Shown here one piece after another: positions 18,425-27,128 of a stretch of DNA of 64,000 nt. The translations under genes and the position numbers were made by a program. The number at the start of each line of letters is the position of its first letter. Position 1 is the first letter of the stretch. The notes beneath the pieces were generated by a model. The model was not told where the DNA came from. It saw nothing but the letters and a program-made list of their open reading frames with translations, and made no database searches. The DNA is from an uncultured Prevotellaceae bacterium (GTDB taxonomy: Bacteria > Bacteroidota > Bacteroidia > Bacteroidales > Bacteroidaceae): positions 1-64,000 of the forward strand of contig CACYME010000023.1 in assembly GCA_902775475.1 (NCBI GenBank), given 5' to 3'.

Positions 18425-18500
18425 TGGTATATGTTGGTATATCGTGCATATACCGATGGTATATCGCCTATATACCGATGGTATATGGCCGATATACCGA
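18425..18500. promoter_or_regulatory. Phased array of ATATACC / GGTATAT half-sites
   Basis: Two perfect dyads ATATACC-GAT-GGTATAT at 18448-18464 and 18470-18486, 22 bp apart, plus half-sites near 18425, 18436 and 18492. Spacings are 11, 12 or 22 bp, close to whole helical turns. It sits between the divergent GH2 and EIIC promoters, where an operator would be expected. It could instead be another short-unit repeat, since a GATATACCG motif recurs near 21764. Confidence 0.55.
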
Positions 18501-18619
18501 TTTTCAACCGCACGAATAATTTGGCGTGCCTGCGACGTGAAAAACCGTCTGTTCGCCCTATGCGCCTACCCCCGCGTCATCCCCTTCATCACGCAAGAGA
18601 AATATTTTTTAGGCAAAAC

Positions 18620-18652
18620 TTGTGGCTATGTCAAGATAATTTTGTACTTTTG
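18620..18652 (+). promoter_or_regulatory. Promoter of the EIIC gene
   Basis: TTG at 18620-18622 and TACTTTTG at 18645-18652, 45 bp before the ATG. The spacing is 22 bp, slightly longer than usual. Confidence 0.7.
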
Positions 18653-18697
18653 CACCCAAACTGAGCTAAAACAAACAAAAAAACAAAATTATAATCA

Positions 18698-20128
18698 ATG
18701 GAACAGGTTTTTAGCTACATCATTAGCTTTGGAGCATCGGTCATGATGCCGATTCTCTTTACCATCATCGGTGTGTGCATTGGCATGAAGTTTGGCAAGA
18801 GCCTCAAGAGCGGCCTCTACGTGGGCGTGGGCTTCGTGGGCCTGGGCATCGTTACGGCCTTGCTGACCAACAACTTCGACGCACCGCTGAAAGCCGTGTC
18901 GAGCATCTTCGACCTCGACCTGAAGGTATTCGACATGGGATGGCCCGCAGCAGCGTCGGTGGCCTACAACACTGCCGTGGGTGCGCTCATCATCCCCATC
19001 TGCCTGGGCATCAACTTCCTGCTGCTCATCACCAAGTGCACCCGCACGGTGAACATCGACCTATGGAACTACTGGCATTTCGCCTTCATCGGCGCTGTGG
19101 CCTACTTCGTCATGGGCCACTCCATGCTTTGGGGCTACTTTGCCGCCATCGTGTGCTACATCATCACGCTGGTCATGGCCGATCTGACGGCCGACAAGTT
19201 CCAGAAATACTATACCGACCTGGACGGCATCAGCATCCCGCAGCCTTTCTGCCAGAGCTTCACACCGTTTGCCATCGGCATCAACTGGCTTTTAGACAAG
19301 ATTCCCGGCTTCTCGAAGCTCGACATCGATGCCGAGGGACTGAAGAAGAAGTTCGGCGTGCTGGGTGAGCCTATCGTGCTGGGTGTCATCGTTGGCGGAC
19401 TCATCGGTGCCCTGGCCCATGTGGACCATTTCCGCAATTTCGACGCCTATGCCGCCACTTTCGATAGCAGCACCGACGCCGTGATGGCCATTGTGAAGAG
19501 CATCCTCTTCCTGGGCGTGACGATGGGAGCCGTGATGGAGCTCATCCCCCGCATCACGAAGCTGTTCATTGACGGTCTGATGCCCATCTCGGAGAAGACC
19601 AAGGAGGTGGTGGCCCGCAAGTTCAAGGGCAAGAAGGTGTACATTGGCATGTCGCCCGCCCTCGTCATCGGCCATCCCACGACGCTCGTCGTGTCGCTGC
19701 TGCTCATCCCCGTGAGCATCGTGCTGGCCGTGTTCCTGCCGGGCAACCAGTTCCTGCCCTTGGCATCGCTGGCCGGCATGTTCTATCTGTTCCCCATCGT
19801 GCTGCCCTACACGAAGGGCAATGTGGTGAAGACGTTCATCATCGGACTGGTGGCGCTGACCATCGGCCTCTACTTCGTCACCGACATGGCTCCCGCCTTC
19901 ACCGAGGCCGCCCACGAGGTGTATGCCGCTACGCAGGATGCCGCCGCCCGCGTGCCCGAAGGCAACTACGCCGGTGCCCTCGACTTCGCCTCCTCGCTCT
20001 TCGGCTGGGTCATCTTCAAGTGCGTCAACAACCTGCACTGGGTTGGCATGGGCCTGCTTTCGCTCATCACCCTGTGCATGGTGGGGTGGAACCGCCGCCG
20101 CATCGTGGCCGAGGAAAAGAATTTGTGA
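18698..20128 (+). CDS. PTS EIIC-GAT-type (galactitol-like) membrane permease
   Basis: A 476-residue integral membrane protein with about ten to twelve helices. FGASVMMPILFTIIGVCIG, GWPAAASVAYNTAVGALI and MGAVMELIPRITKLFIDG are characteristic of the galactitol-family PTS component IIC (EIIC-GAT, GatC). Classical EIIC works with EIIA, EIIB, HPr and EI, none of which appears in the window, and Bacteroidetes generally lack a sugar PTS. The permease may therefore act without phosphorylation. The neighbours, exported KduI and an ExuT-like carrier, suggest a uronate or its keto-deoxy derivative as cargo, which is inference. Confidence 0.88.
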   Translation: MEQVFSYIISFGASVMMPILFTIIGVCIGMKFGKSLKSGLYVGVGFVGLGIVTALLTNNFDAPLKAVSSIFDLDLKVFDMGWPAAASVAYNTAVGALIIPICLGINFLLLITKCTRTVNIDLWNYWHFAFIGAVAYFVMGHSMLWGYFAAIVCYIITLVMADLTADKFQKYYTDLDGISIPQPFCQSFTPFAIGINWLLDKIPGFSKLDIDAEGLKKKFGVLGEPIVLGVIVGGLIGALAHVDHFRNFDAYAATFDSSTDAVMAIVKSILFLGVTMGAVMELIPRITKLFIDGLMPISEKTKEVVARKFKGKKVYIGMSPALVIGHPTTLVVSLLLIPVSIVLAVFLPGNQFLPLASLAGMFYLFPIVLPYTKGNVVKTFIIGLVALTIGLYFVTDMAPAFTEAAHEVYAATQDAAARVPEGNYAGALDFASSLFGWVIFKCVNNLHWVGMGLLSLITLCMVGWNRRRIVAEEKNL

Positions 20129-20142
20129 AATAATGATTTATA

Positions 20143-20192
20143 AAAAGAATTAGAAAGAATTGGAAAGAATTCTATTCAAGAATTAGAAAAAA
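20143..20192 (+). repeat. Left 50-bp inverted repeat of the GxxExxY cassette
   Basis: Tandem AGAATTAGAA-like units. Its reverse complement matches 20655-20704 at about 43 of 50 positions (hand alignment). It begins 14 bp after the EIIC stop. Confidence 0.88.
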
Positions 20193-20211
20193 ATAACAAG
20201 GCCACAAAACG

Positions 20212-20652
20212 ATGACGAGGCAGGAGTATAAGGAGATATACGATGTGGTAGGTGCTGCGATGGAAGTGCACAAGACACTGGGACGCGGCATGGAAGAGCC
20301 CATCTACCAAGAAGCTCTTGCCGTGGAGATGAAGAAACGTGGCATGGTGGCTGAACGTGAAAAGGAGTTGCGGCTGACATATAAAGATGTATTGCTGAGC
20401 AAAAAATATTATGCAGACTTCTACTATCATGGCATCATCATAGAACTGAAGTCTGTCTCGGAAATCGTTTCCGACCACCGTGCCCAGCTATTCAATTATA
20501 TGCGCATCACAGGCAAGCACCGCGGCATCCTGTTCAATTTCGGTGAGAAGTCTCTGCGATCCGAGCGTTATCTATATCTACCCGAGGATGACGATTTCAC
20601 CTTGCTCATGCAAGACAACTACAGAGACTATATCAACGACATTCCCGCCTAA
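20212..20652 (+). CDS. GxxExxY family protein (PD-(D/E)XK nuclease fold)
   Basis: 146 residues, cytoplasmic. The family motif is G26-M-E-E29-P-I-Y32 (LGRGMEEPIYQEAL). The nuclease-like signature is D69 (YYADFYYHG) and E78-L-K80 (IIIELKS), then a Q/NY segment (QLFNYMRITGKHRGILFNFG). The GxxExxY family is widespread, often multicopy in Bacteroidetes, and has no settled function; relatives of Vsr and Holliday-resolvase folds share the core. All core residues are present, so the protein looks intact. The gene sits exactly between two 50-bp imperfect inverted repeats, interrupting what would otherwise be an EIIC-KduI-ExuT transcript, so it may be a small mobile cassette. Confidence 0.9.
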   Translation: MTRQEYKEIYDVVGAAMEVHKTLGRGMEEPIYQEALAVEMKKRGMVAEREKELRLTYKDVLLSKKYYADFYYHGIIIELKSVSEIVSDHRAQLFNYMRITGKHRGILFNFGEKSLRSERYLYLPEDDDFTLLMQDNYRDYINDIPA

Positions 20653-20654
20653 TA

Positions 20655-20704
20655 TTTTTTCCAATTCTTGAGATTAATTCTTCCTAATTCTTTCTAATTC
20701 TTTT
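20655..20704 (-). repeat. Right 50-bp inverted repeat of the GxxExxY cassette
   Basis: TAATTCTTTC-like units. Partner of 20143-20192. It begins 3 bp after the stop codon of the GxxExxY gene and ends 44 bp before kduI. Confidence 0.88.
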
Positions 20705-20748
20705 CCAAATATACACAAAGAGATACTATTAATTTCAAAATAAATATG

Positions 20749-21738
20749 ATGAAAAAAACATTTCTTACTGCAACACTGCTGGCCTGTGCATTAGTTTCGC
20801 AGGCCCAGCAGCACGTGAACTTCCAGACGGCCTGCCATCCGGAGGACGTGAAGCACTACGACACGAAGACCCTGCGCGACCGCTTCGTGATGGAAAAGGT
20901 GATGGTGGCCGACGAGATCAACCTGACCTACTCGCACTACGACCGGTTCATCTACGGTGGCGCCATGCCTGTGAACAAGACGCTGCGCTTAGAGAACTTC
21001 CTGGAGCTGGGTCTCGACGTTGACAAGACCATCACCGAGAAGTACTTCATGTATAACCGCGAGCTCGGCGTGGTGAACTGCGGACAGGGCGACGGCGTCG
21101 TCATCGTTGATGGCAAGGAGTATGCCCTCGCCCCGAAGGAGGCCCTCTACATTGGCCGCGGACATCTTGGCAAGGACAAGAAAGGCCAGTCGATGGACGT
21201 GAACAAGGTGGTGGAGTTCCGCTCGAAGGATGCCTCGAACCCCGCCAAGTTCTACCTGAACTCGGCCACTGCCCATCAGCACTACAAGACGCAGTGGATT
21301 ACCCTCGACGGCCGCAAGGGCTCGCTGAAGGCAGCCGTCTGGGGACCCGTGGGCTCCTTAGAGGAGTGCAACAACCGTACCGTCTATAAACTCATCGTGA
21401 ACGACGTGCTCGAGGAAGGCCCCTGCCAGCTGCAGCTCGGACTGACGCAGCTGAACCCCGGCGCCGCCTGGAACACCATGCCGCCCCACACCCACGGACG
21501 CCGCATCGAGGCCTACTACTACTTCAACCTGCCTGAGAAGCAGACCATCGCACATATCATGGGTGAGCCGCAGGAGAGCCGCGTCGTATGGCTGCACAAC
21601 GAGCAGGCTATCATGAGCCCCGAGTGGAGCATCCATGCCGCTGCCGGCACCTACTACTATACTTTCATCTGGGGTATGGCCGGCGAGAACCTCTATTACA
21701 ACGACAAGGACGAGATTCCCGTCATTGACCTCAAGTAA
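20749..21738 (+). CDS. kduI: 5-keto-4-deoxyuronate isomerase, apparently exported
   Basis: About 329 residues. KduI converts 5-keto-4-deoxyuronate, released from pectin by lyases and unsaturated glucuronyl hydrolases, to 3-deoxy-D-glycero-2,5-hexodiulosonate. The cupin zinc ligands are visible as H247, H249 and E254 ([16 protein letters not shown]) and H296 ([10 protein letters not shown]). The N-terminus is a clear signal peptide ([20 protein letters not shown]), whereas the well-studied E. coli enzyme is cytoplasmic. A second ATG lies one codon upstream at 20746. Together with the ExuT-like carrier 79 bp downstream, this suggests isomerisation in the periplasm followed by import. Confidence 0.92.
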   Translation: MKKTFLTATLLACALVSQAQQHVNFQTACHPEDVKHYDTKTLRDRFVMEKVMVADEINLTYSHYDRFIYGGAMPVNKTLRLENFLELGLDVDKTITEKYFMYNRELGVVNCGQGDGVVIVDGKEYALAPKEALYIGRGHLGKDKKGQSMDVNKVVEFRSKDASNPAKFYLNSATAHQHYKTQWITLDGRKGSLKAAVWGPVGSLEECNNRTVYKLIVNDVLEEGPCQLQLGLTQLNPGAAWNTMPPHTHGRRIEAYYYFNLPEKQTIAHIMGEPQESRVVWLHNEQAIMSPEWSIHAAAGTYYYTFIWGMAGENLYYNDKDEIPVIDLK

Positions 21739-21753
21739 TCTCCCCCAGCTTCC

Positions 21754-21814
21754 GATATAACGATATACCGACATCACGTTTTAACGAAATAACGTAATAA
21801 CGAAATAACGAAAA
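21754..21814. repeat. Short-unit repeat tract before the ExuT-like gene
   Basis: GATATAACGATATACCGA followed by four AAATAACG-type units (AACGAAATAACGTAATAACG). It fills most of the 78-bp gap between kduI and the transporter and ends 2 bp before its ATG. Confidence 0.8.
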
Positions 21815-21816
21815 AA

Positions 21817-23229
21817 ATGGCACCCGTTCAAACAACCAAAATGTCCAACTTCCGTTGGGTCATCTGTGGATTGCTCTTCCTGGCAACCACCATTAACTAT
21901 ATGGACCGACAGGTCCTCTCGCTCACCTGGAAAGACTTCATCGCTCCAGACTTCCACTGGACTGATGACCACTATGGCACCATCACGGGCCTCTTCTCCA
22001 TCTTCTATGCCGTCGCCAACCTCTTTGCCGGAAAGTTCATCGACTGGATGGGCACGAAGAAAGGCTACCTCATCGCCATCTTCGTGTGGAGCGTGGGCGC
22101 CTGTCTGCATGCCTTCTGTGGATGGGGGGCCATCGGCCTGGCCGGAGGCAGCATCACTGCGCTGACCACCATCAGCGTGTGGCTGTTCCTGGCATGCCGT
22201 ATGATTCTCGCCGTGGGTGAGGCCGGCAACTTCCCCGCCGCCATCAAAGTGACGGCCGAGTATTTCCCCAAGAAAGACCGCGCCTTCAGCACCTCCATCT
22301 TCAACAGCGGTGCCTCGGTCGGTGCCCTCGCTGCTCCTGCCACCATTCCCCTGCTGGCACGTGCCTGGGGCTGGGAGATGGCGTTCATCGTCATTGGTGT
22401 GCTGGGCTTCTTCTGGATGGGCCTCTGGGCTTGGCTCTACGACAAACCTGCAAAGAACAAGCGCGTGAACCAGGCCGAGCTGAACTACATTGAGCAGGAC
22501 GCCGACATTGCCGAAGTGCAAGACCGTGAAAACGTGAAGGAGGAGAAGACCATCCCCTTCTGGCAGTGCTTCAAGTACAAGCAGACGTGGTCGTTCATCG
22601 TGGGCAAGTTCATGACCGACGGCGTGTGGTGGTTCTTCCTCTTCTGGGCTCCTGCCTACTTCAGCGACCAGTATGGCTATACCAGTGACTCTACGATGGG
22701 CATCCTGCTTATCCTCACGCTCTATCTCATCGTCACGGTTGTCAGCATCGGCGGCGGCTATCTGCCCACCTACTTCGTAGAGAAGAAAGGCATGAATCCC
22801 TATCTGGGCCGCATGCGCGCCATGCTCATCTTCGCCTGCTTCCCCCTGTTGGGCTTGCTGGCACAGCCCCTCGGCGCCATCAGTGCCTGGTGGCCCGCCA
22901 TTCTCATCGGTTTCCTCGGTGCAGGACATCAGGCCTGGTCGGCAAACCTCTTCTCAACCATCGGTGACATGTTCCCCAAGTCGACCATCGGCACGATTAC
23001 GGGCATTGGCTCCATGGCTGGTGGTATCGGCTCGTTCCTCATCAACAAGGGATCGGGTAAGTTCTTCACCTGGGCCGACGGGCAGGGCGATGCCTTCTCG
23101 TTCTTTGGCTTCGACGGCAAGCCCGCTGCCTACATGATTGTCTTCTGCTTCTGCGCCGTGGCCTACCTCATCGGCTGGTTCATCATGAAGACGCTTGTGC
23201 CGAAGTACAAGTCCATCGTAGTGGAGTAA
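21817..23229 (+). CDS. exuT: MFS hexuronate transporter, ExuT-like (ACS family)
   Basis: A 470-residue inner-membrane carrier with 12 predicted helices in two halves separated by a hydrophilic loop (about 215-260). INYMDRQVLSLTWK in helix 1 and GEAGNFPAAIKVTAEYFPKKDRA after helix 4 are typical of the anion:cation symporter family, which includes ExuT for galacturonate and glucuronate. The position directly after exported KduI fits import of hexuronate or keto-deoxyuronate. A second possible ATG lies at 21841 (MSNFRWV), but the first is used here. Confidence 0.88.
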   Translation: MAPVQTTKMSNFRWVICGLLFLATTINYMDRQVLSLTWKDFIAPDFHWTDDHYGTITGLFSIFYAVANLFAGKFIDWMGTKKGYLIAIFVWSVGACLHAFCGWGAIGLAGGSITALTTISVWLFLACRMILAVGEAGNFPAAIKVTAEYFPKKDRAFSTSIFNSGASVGALAAPATIPLLARAWGWEMAFIVIGVLGFFWMGLWAWLYDKPAKNKRVNQAELNYIEQDADIAEVQDRENVKEEKTIPFWQCFKYKQTWSFIVGKFMTDGVWWFFLFWAPAYFSDQYGYTSDSTMGILLILTLYLIVTVVSIGGGYLPTYFVEKKGMNPYLGRMRAMLIFACFPLLGLLAQPLGAISAWWPAILIGFLGAGHQAWSANLFSTIGDMFPKSTIGTITGIGSMAGGIGSFLINKGSGKFFTWADGQGDAFSFFGFDGKPAAYMIVFCFCAVAYLIGWFIMKTLVPKYKSIVVE

Positions 23230-23298
23230 AATTTCTTGTCTGTGGTTAAATTATTCTAATAATAATTGACAAATGATGGCAATATCGCGTCAGATAGT

Positions 23299-23306
23299 TA
23301 TCTTTG
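23299..23306 (+). promoter_or_regulatory. -7 element before the OmpA-like gene
   Basis: TATCTTTG followed by CACCCG, 31 bp before the ATG. No well-spaced -33 box is evident. Confidence 0.65.
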
Positions 23307-23337
23307 CACCCGATTAACGCCAAAATTAAAACAGATT

Positions 23338-24195
23338 ATGAGAAAGAACACTTTATTTATCGCTATCGCTGCCGCACTGCTCATGAGCAGCTGCGCATCG
23401 AAGAAGGAACTCGTGGGCTGCCGCGAGGAGAACAAGAGCCTGACCAGCTCTCTGCAAACCACGAAGGAAGACCTGGCTGGAAAGAACGCCCGCATCGCCA
23501 GTTTGGAGGAACAGCAGAAAGGTTTGCAGCAGGCCCTCAAGGCTGCTGAGCAGAAGTATGCCAAGCTGCAAGAATCGTTGGACAAGAGTTTGACGAATGC
23601 CTCGCAGAACAACGTCTCCATCGAGAAGCTGGTTGACCAGATTAACGAGTCGAACCAGTACATCCGCCATCTGGTGGAGGTGAAGTCGAAGAGCGACTCG
23701 CTGAACATGGTGCTGACGAACAACCTCACCCGCTCACTCTCGAAGGAGGAGCTGAAGGAGGTCGACGTGCAGGTGCTGAAGGGTGTGGTCTATATCTCGC
23801 TGGCCGACAACATGCTCTATAAGAGCGGCTCTTACGAGATTAACGACCGTGCCGCCGAGACGCTGTCGAAGATTGCCAAGATCATCACCGACTACAAGGA
23901 CTACGACGTGCTCATAGAAGGTAACACCGACAACGTGCCCATCACGCGTGAGAACATCCGCAACAACTGGGACCTCTCCTGCCTCCGTGCATCGTCGGTC
24001 GTTCAGGCCCTACAGACCAAGTACGGCGTTGACCCGAAGCGCCTCACTGCCGGTGGTCGTGGCGAGTACAACCCCCTGCAGCCCAACGACACCGACCTGG
24101 GCAAGCAGCGCAACCGCCGTACCCAGATCATCATCACCCCGAAGCTCGACGAGTTCATGGAACTCATCGGCGAGGCTCCTGAGACGGAGAAGTAA
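23338..24195 (+). CDS. OmpA-family peptidoglycan-associated lipoprotein
   Basis: 285 residues. The lipobox is LLMSSC with Cys at about 19. Residues 25-125 are a Lys/Glu/Gln-rich coiled coil (KKELVGCREENKSL onward). Residues ~150-275 are an OmpA/MotB domain (VLIEGNTDNVPI, NWDLSCLRASSVVQAL, RNRRTQIIITPK) that binds diaminopimelate in peptidoglycan. It therefore tethers the outer membrane to the wall. I start at 23338 (MRKNTLF) because the promoter lies between this ATG and the more upstream one. It stands alone between its promoter and a terminator. Confidence 0.92.
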   Translation: MRKNTLFIAIAAALLMSSCASKKELVGCREENKSLTSSLQTTKEDLAGKNARIASLEEQQKGLQQALKAAEQKYAKLQESLDKSLTNASQNNVSIEKLVDQINESNQYIRHLVEVKSKSDSLNMVLTNNLTRSLSKEELKEVDVQVLKGVVYISLADNMLYKSGSYEINDRAAETLSKIAKIITDYKDYDVLIEGNTDNVPITRENIRNNWDLSCLRASSVVQALQTKYGVDPKRLTAGGRGEYNPLQPNDTDLGKQRNRRTQIIITPKLDEFMELIGEAPETEK

Positions 24196-24217
24196 TCACC
24201 TTCCATCACAAATAAGG

Positions 24218-24250
24218 AGCGGGAATCCAGACAGGATTCCCGCTTTTTTT
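24218..24250 (+). terminator. Terminator of the OmpA-like gene
   Basis: AGCGGGAATCC and GGATTCCCGCT around a 5-nt loop, followed directly by a run of seven T. Confidence 0.92.
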
Positions 24251-24288
24251 AGGCTCTTTCGCCACTTTGGCGAAAGTGGCAAGCTCGG

Positions 24289-24684
24289 TTATTGATTGAG
24301 CAGCGCTGTCAGTATGGCGGCATCGCTACCTTCGGCCATCAGCAGGTCGCTGGCGGCGGTGTAGGTGAAGTCGTTGAAACGGAACAGCTGGACGGCAGCG
24401 AACTGGCCGTCCTTGCTCACTGCGGCCTCCAGGCGGAACTGGCCTATGGGTGTGGAGTGCGGACGGCCTTTCGCCTTCAGCTCCTCGGCCAGACGGCTCA
24501 GGGGCTGGCGCAGCAGGTGGGCCAAGCGTTCGCCGTCGGTAGGCGTGTACTCTGCGATGGTGATGTCTATCTGGCTGGCAGTAGGTGTGTAGACAGCTTT
24601 CTGGCTGAACAATGACTTTTTGATTTCTATATGGTTATGAGCGGAGAGGGCAGCAGCCATCTCCAAGTTCTTGAAACTTGACAT
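24289..24684 (-). CDS. Conserved-looking hypothetical protein
   Basis: 131 residues, no signal peptide and no membrane segment. A mixed alpha/beta composition with segments such as IDITIAEYTPTDGERLAHLL and FAAVQLFRFNDFTYTAASDL. I do not recognise the family. It has GC-rich codon use like its neighbours and no overlap with another gene, so it is probably real. It is convergent with the OmpA-like gene; the 38 bp between the terminator T-run and its stop holds a further CTTTCGCCA/TGGCGAAAG hairpin (24257-24277). Confidence 0.65.
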   Translation of the reverse strand: MSSFKNLEMAAALSAHNHIEIKKSLFSQKAVYTPTASQIDITIAEYTPTDGERLAHLLRQPLSRLAEELKAKGRPHSTPIGQFRLEAAVSKDGQFAAVQLFRFNDFTYTAASDLLMAEGSDAAILTALLNQ

Positions 24685-24751
24685 AGTTGTTGTAAATAAA
24701 AGAATAAATAATGTTAGGTAAAAAATAGAAGCTGTGTTGTTTGCTTTCGGC

Positions 24752-25144
24752 CTAACGAAGAATGCGCCTCAGCGCAATGATGTAGTAATCGCGCGAGGCG
24801 ACAGAGCAGAAGGGTGCCAACTCTGTGCGGCCCGTTCTGCAGAAATGTTTTTGGTGTGAACGATGTGAATGGAACAGCTGGTAGCCGGACGTCTTGCCCG
24901 TGCCGCGTTCCTGTTTGGCACTCTGCGAGGGCAGCAGCCGCTGGGGACGAGAGCTGCACACACGATAGACGTCGCTGGCATCGGTAATCAGCGCTGCCTG
25001 CTGCTGGCTCTCGTTGCTGAGCTGCACGCATGTCGTAGTCTCCGCCTTCGTCGCTTCCTTGATGACGGCGGCAACTTCCGTCCCTTGCTGACATCCCGTC
25101 AGCAGCGAGACCAGAATAAGCAGTAATGGCAGCAAACGCTTCAT
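24752..25144 (-). CDS. Small putative lipoprotein
   Basis: 130 residues. It begins MKRLLPLLLILVSLLTGC, a clear lipobox with Cys18, then a short polar Glu/Thr/Gln-rich stretch. The C-terminal half is rich in Arg, His, Cys and Ser and has no family I know. The start codon overlaps the stop of the upstream GH43 gene (TAAATG), so translation is coupled. It may be a small accessory lipoprotein of that enzyme. The odd composition after residue 60 could mean a frameshifted or degraded 3' part. Confidence 0.55.
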   Translation of the reverse strand: MKRLLPLLLILVSLLTGCQQGTEVAAVIKEATKAETTTCVQLSNESQQQAALITDASDVYRVCSSRPQRLLPSQSAKQERGTGKTSGYQLFHSHRSHQKHFCRTGRTELAPFCSVASRDYYIIALRRILR

Positions 25145-27096
25145 TTAGCTGGCAGGGGTGCGGGACCGTCGAGGGTGGGGGTGACGGGGATGATGCGGCC
25201 CTTCTTGTCGAAGGTCATGCGGTCGATGCAGACCTCGCGGTGGATGCCAGGCTCATGGTTGACGAAGTTCTTGTTGATGCGGTGATAGACGATGTACCAC
25301 TCGTCCTTGCCCGGAATCTGCAGGACGCTGTTGTGGGCCGTGCCGTAGATTTTGTCCTCGGGCCGCTGCTTGATCACCAGATAGTTGTTTTCGTCGATAT
25401 TAATGGGGCCAAGGGGCGACTTGGCCGTTCCATAGCACACGTGGTAGTTGGGCAAGCCGGTGTCGTCGACGCTCCACATGAAGTAGTACGTTCCCTTGCG
25501 CCAGAAGACGTAGGCTCCCTCGCGGAAAGCCCATGTCTGGAGGTCGCCACCCTTGGGCGTGAGGTTGGTGATGGTCTCCTTCTTCACCGACAGCATGTCG
25601 TCGTTGAGCTCAGCCCCGGCCATGAAGCCGTTGCCCCAGTAGAGGTAGCACTTGCCCGACTTCGGGTCCTGGAACACGTCGACGTCGATAGCCTGTCCGC
25701 CACGCACTCCTTGCGGCCGGTCGGCATCGGTGATGATGGGTGCTCCGGATTCGACAAAGGGCCCCGTGGGGCTGTCGCTGACGGCCACGCCAATCTCCTT
25801 GCGCTTGCTCTGCGGGTTGTGGGCCGAGAAATAGAAATAGTACTTTCCTTTCTTCTCGATGATGCAGGGCGCCCAAGCATTGCCCGTGGCCCACTTCACC
25901 TGGTCGCCCTTCACGTCGAGCATCTTGCCTTCATCAGTCCAGTCGATGAGGTTGGCCGATGAGAACACGCTGAAGTCGTGACCGCCCCAGCCGGGTGTGC
26001 CGTCGGTAGTGCTGTAGATGTAGTATTTTTTGGTCTTCGAAGAGTAGAGCACCTCGGGGTCGGCATGGAATCCGCTCAGGATGGGCTGCTTATAGTTGGG
26101 GAACGCCTTCAGCAGGCGCTCCTTCTCGGCGCGGGTGATGGGGATGATGGTGCCGTGGCGCGGGGTGAACTTGCCCTTCATCTCAGTGTTCTGCACAAAC
26201 TGGAACGTCTTCAGGTCTTCCGAGCGGCAGAACTGATAGTGGCCGTTGCCGTAGCAGTCGTACATGATAATCCACGACTTGCCGTCGATGGCCTTGCACA
26301 CGCCAACACCTTCCACCGACTCTTTGGTCTGCTCCACATTGCCGTCGAGCATCTGCCACTTGTCGGTCAGCTGCTTGGCCACAGCCTGATAGATGCCGCG
26401 GCCCGACTCCTGCTTATAGAAGAGGTGATAGAGCCGGTCGGCCTCGTTATAGACGATGTCACCGTCGATGGTGGCATTGCCGGCATCGAAGAGCCACTTG
26501 GGCTCGCCCTCCAGGTCGGTGAAGTCCTTGTTGGCATATTGATAGTAGATTTTGTCATACGACCCCGGGTCGCTGGTGCGCAGGGAATAGAACACCATGT
26601 ACTTGCCCGCCTGGTGGTCGTAGATGGTCTCGGGGGCCCACACGCGAATCACGTTCTTCCACGTCTTCGTGTATCGTGTGGGGAAATTGACGGTGGAGTG
26701 CTGCCAGTTGATGAGGTCGGTCGACTTCAGCAGCACCATGCCTCGGTTGCTGCTCCATCCCAGTGCCGAGCGCATGTCGGTGGCTACCATGTAGAAGGTC
26801 TTTCCGTCCTCGCAGCGCAGGATATGCGGGTCGCGCACACACTGGGTGAGGGCGATGGTGTCGCTTTCGATGACTGGCATTCCGCCGTTCAGCGGGGTGT
26901 AGTTGTAGCCGTCGTCACTCAGGGCATAGCATATCTGCTCGTCCTTGGGGTCGTTGCTGTTGAAATAGGTGAAGAGGTAGGCCACCATCTCGTTGGGGTC
27001 CTTCTGTTCGTCAGCTACGGTATTCTTATTGTCGGCCATAGCCGGACAAGCACAAGCGACCATCAGGAGGGCCGTCAGTAGTTTTCTGTTATTCAT
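25141..27096 (-). CDS. Exported tandem GH43-type glycosidase
   Basis: 651 residues. The signal peptide is at 1-21 (CPAMA). Two five-bladed propeller domains occur in tandem. The first is at about 30-325, with Asp in CVRDPHILRCEDG and a WAPETIYDHQAGKYMVFYS blade. The second is at about 330-645, with Asp in SGFHADPEVLYSS, WAPCIIEKKGKYYFYFSAH, and an IYGTAHNSVLQIPG blade before the end. The second resembles GH43 arabinosidases or beta-xylosidases. The first resembles the protein at 27241 and may be a GH43-like domain of altered activity. Expected substrates are arabinan, arabinoxylan or galactan side chains. Confidence 0.85.
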   Translation of the reverse strand: MNNRKLLTALLMVACACPAMADNKNTVADEQKDPNEMVAYLFTYFNSNDPKDEQICYALSDDGYNYTPLNGGMPVIESDTIALTQCVRDPHILRCEDGKTFYMVATDMRSALGWSSNRGMVLLKSTDLINWQHSTVNFPTRYTKTWKNVIRVWAPETIYDHQAGKYMVFYSLRTSDPGSYDKIYYQYANKDFTDLEGEPKWLFDAGNATIDGDIVYNEADRLYHLFYKQESGRGIYQAVAKQLTDKWQMLDGNVEQTKESVEGVGVCKAIDGKSWIIMYDCYGNGHYQFCRSEDLKTFQFVQNTEMKGKFTPRHGTIIPITRAEKERLLKAFPNYKQPILSGFHADPEVLYSSKTKKYYIYSTTDGTPGWGGHDFSVFSSANLIDWTDEGKMLDVKGDQVKWATGNAWAPCIIEKKGKYYFYFSAHNPQSKRKEIGVAVSDSPTGPFVESGAPIITDADRPQGVRGGQAIDVDVFQDPKSGKCYLYWGNGFMAGAELNDDMLSVKKETITNLTPKGGDLQTWAFREGAYVFWRKGTYYFMWSVDDTGLPNYHVCYGTAKSPLGPINIDENNYLVIKQRPEDKIYGTAHNSVLQIPGKDEWYIVYHRINKNFVNHEPGIHREVCIDRMTFDKKGRIIPVTPTLDGPAPLPAK

Positions 27097-27128
27097 CTTT
27101 TATACAAGCATTTATAGTTTCTTGTGTA

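Noticed and set aside
18425-18500. CRISPR-like short repeats
   Set aside because: The repeats are 7-bp half-sites at 11- or 22-bp steps without spacers of constant length; there are no cas genes.
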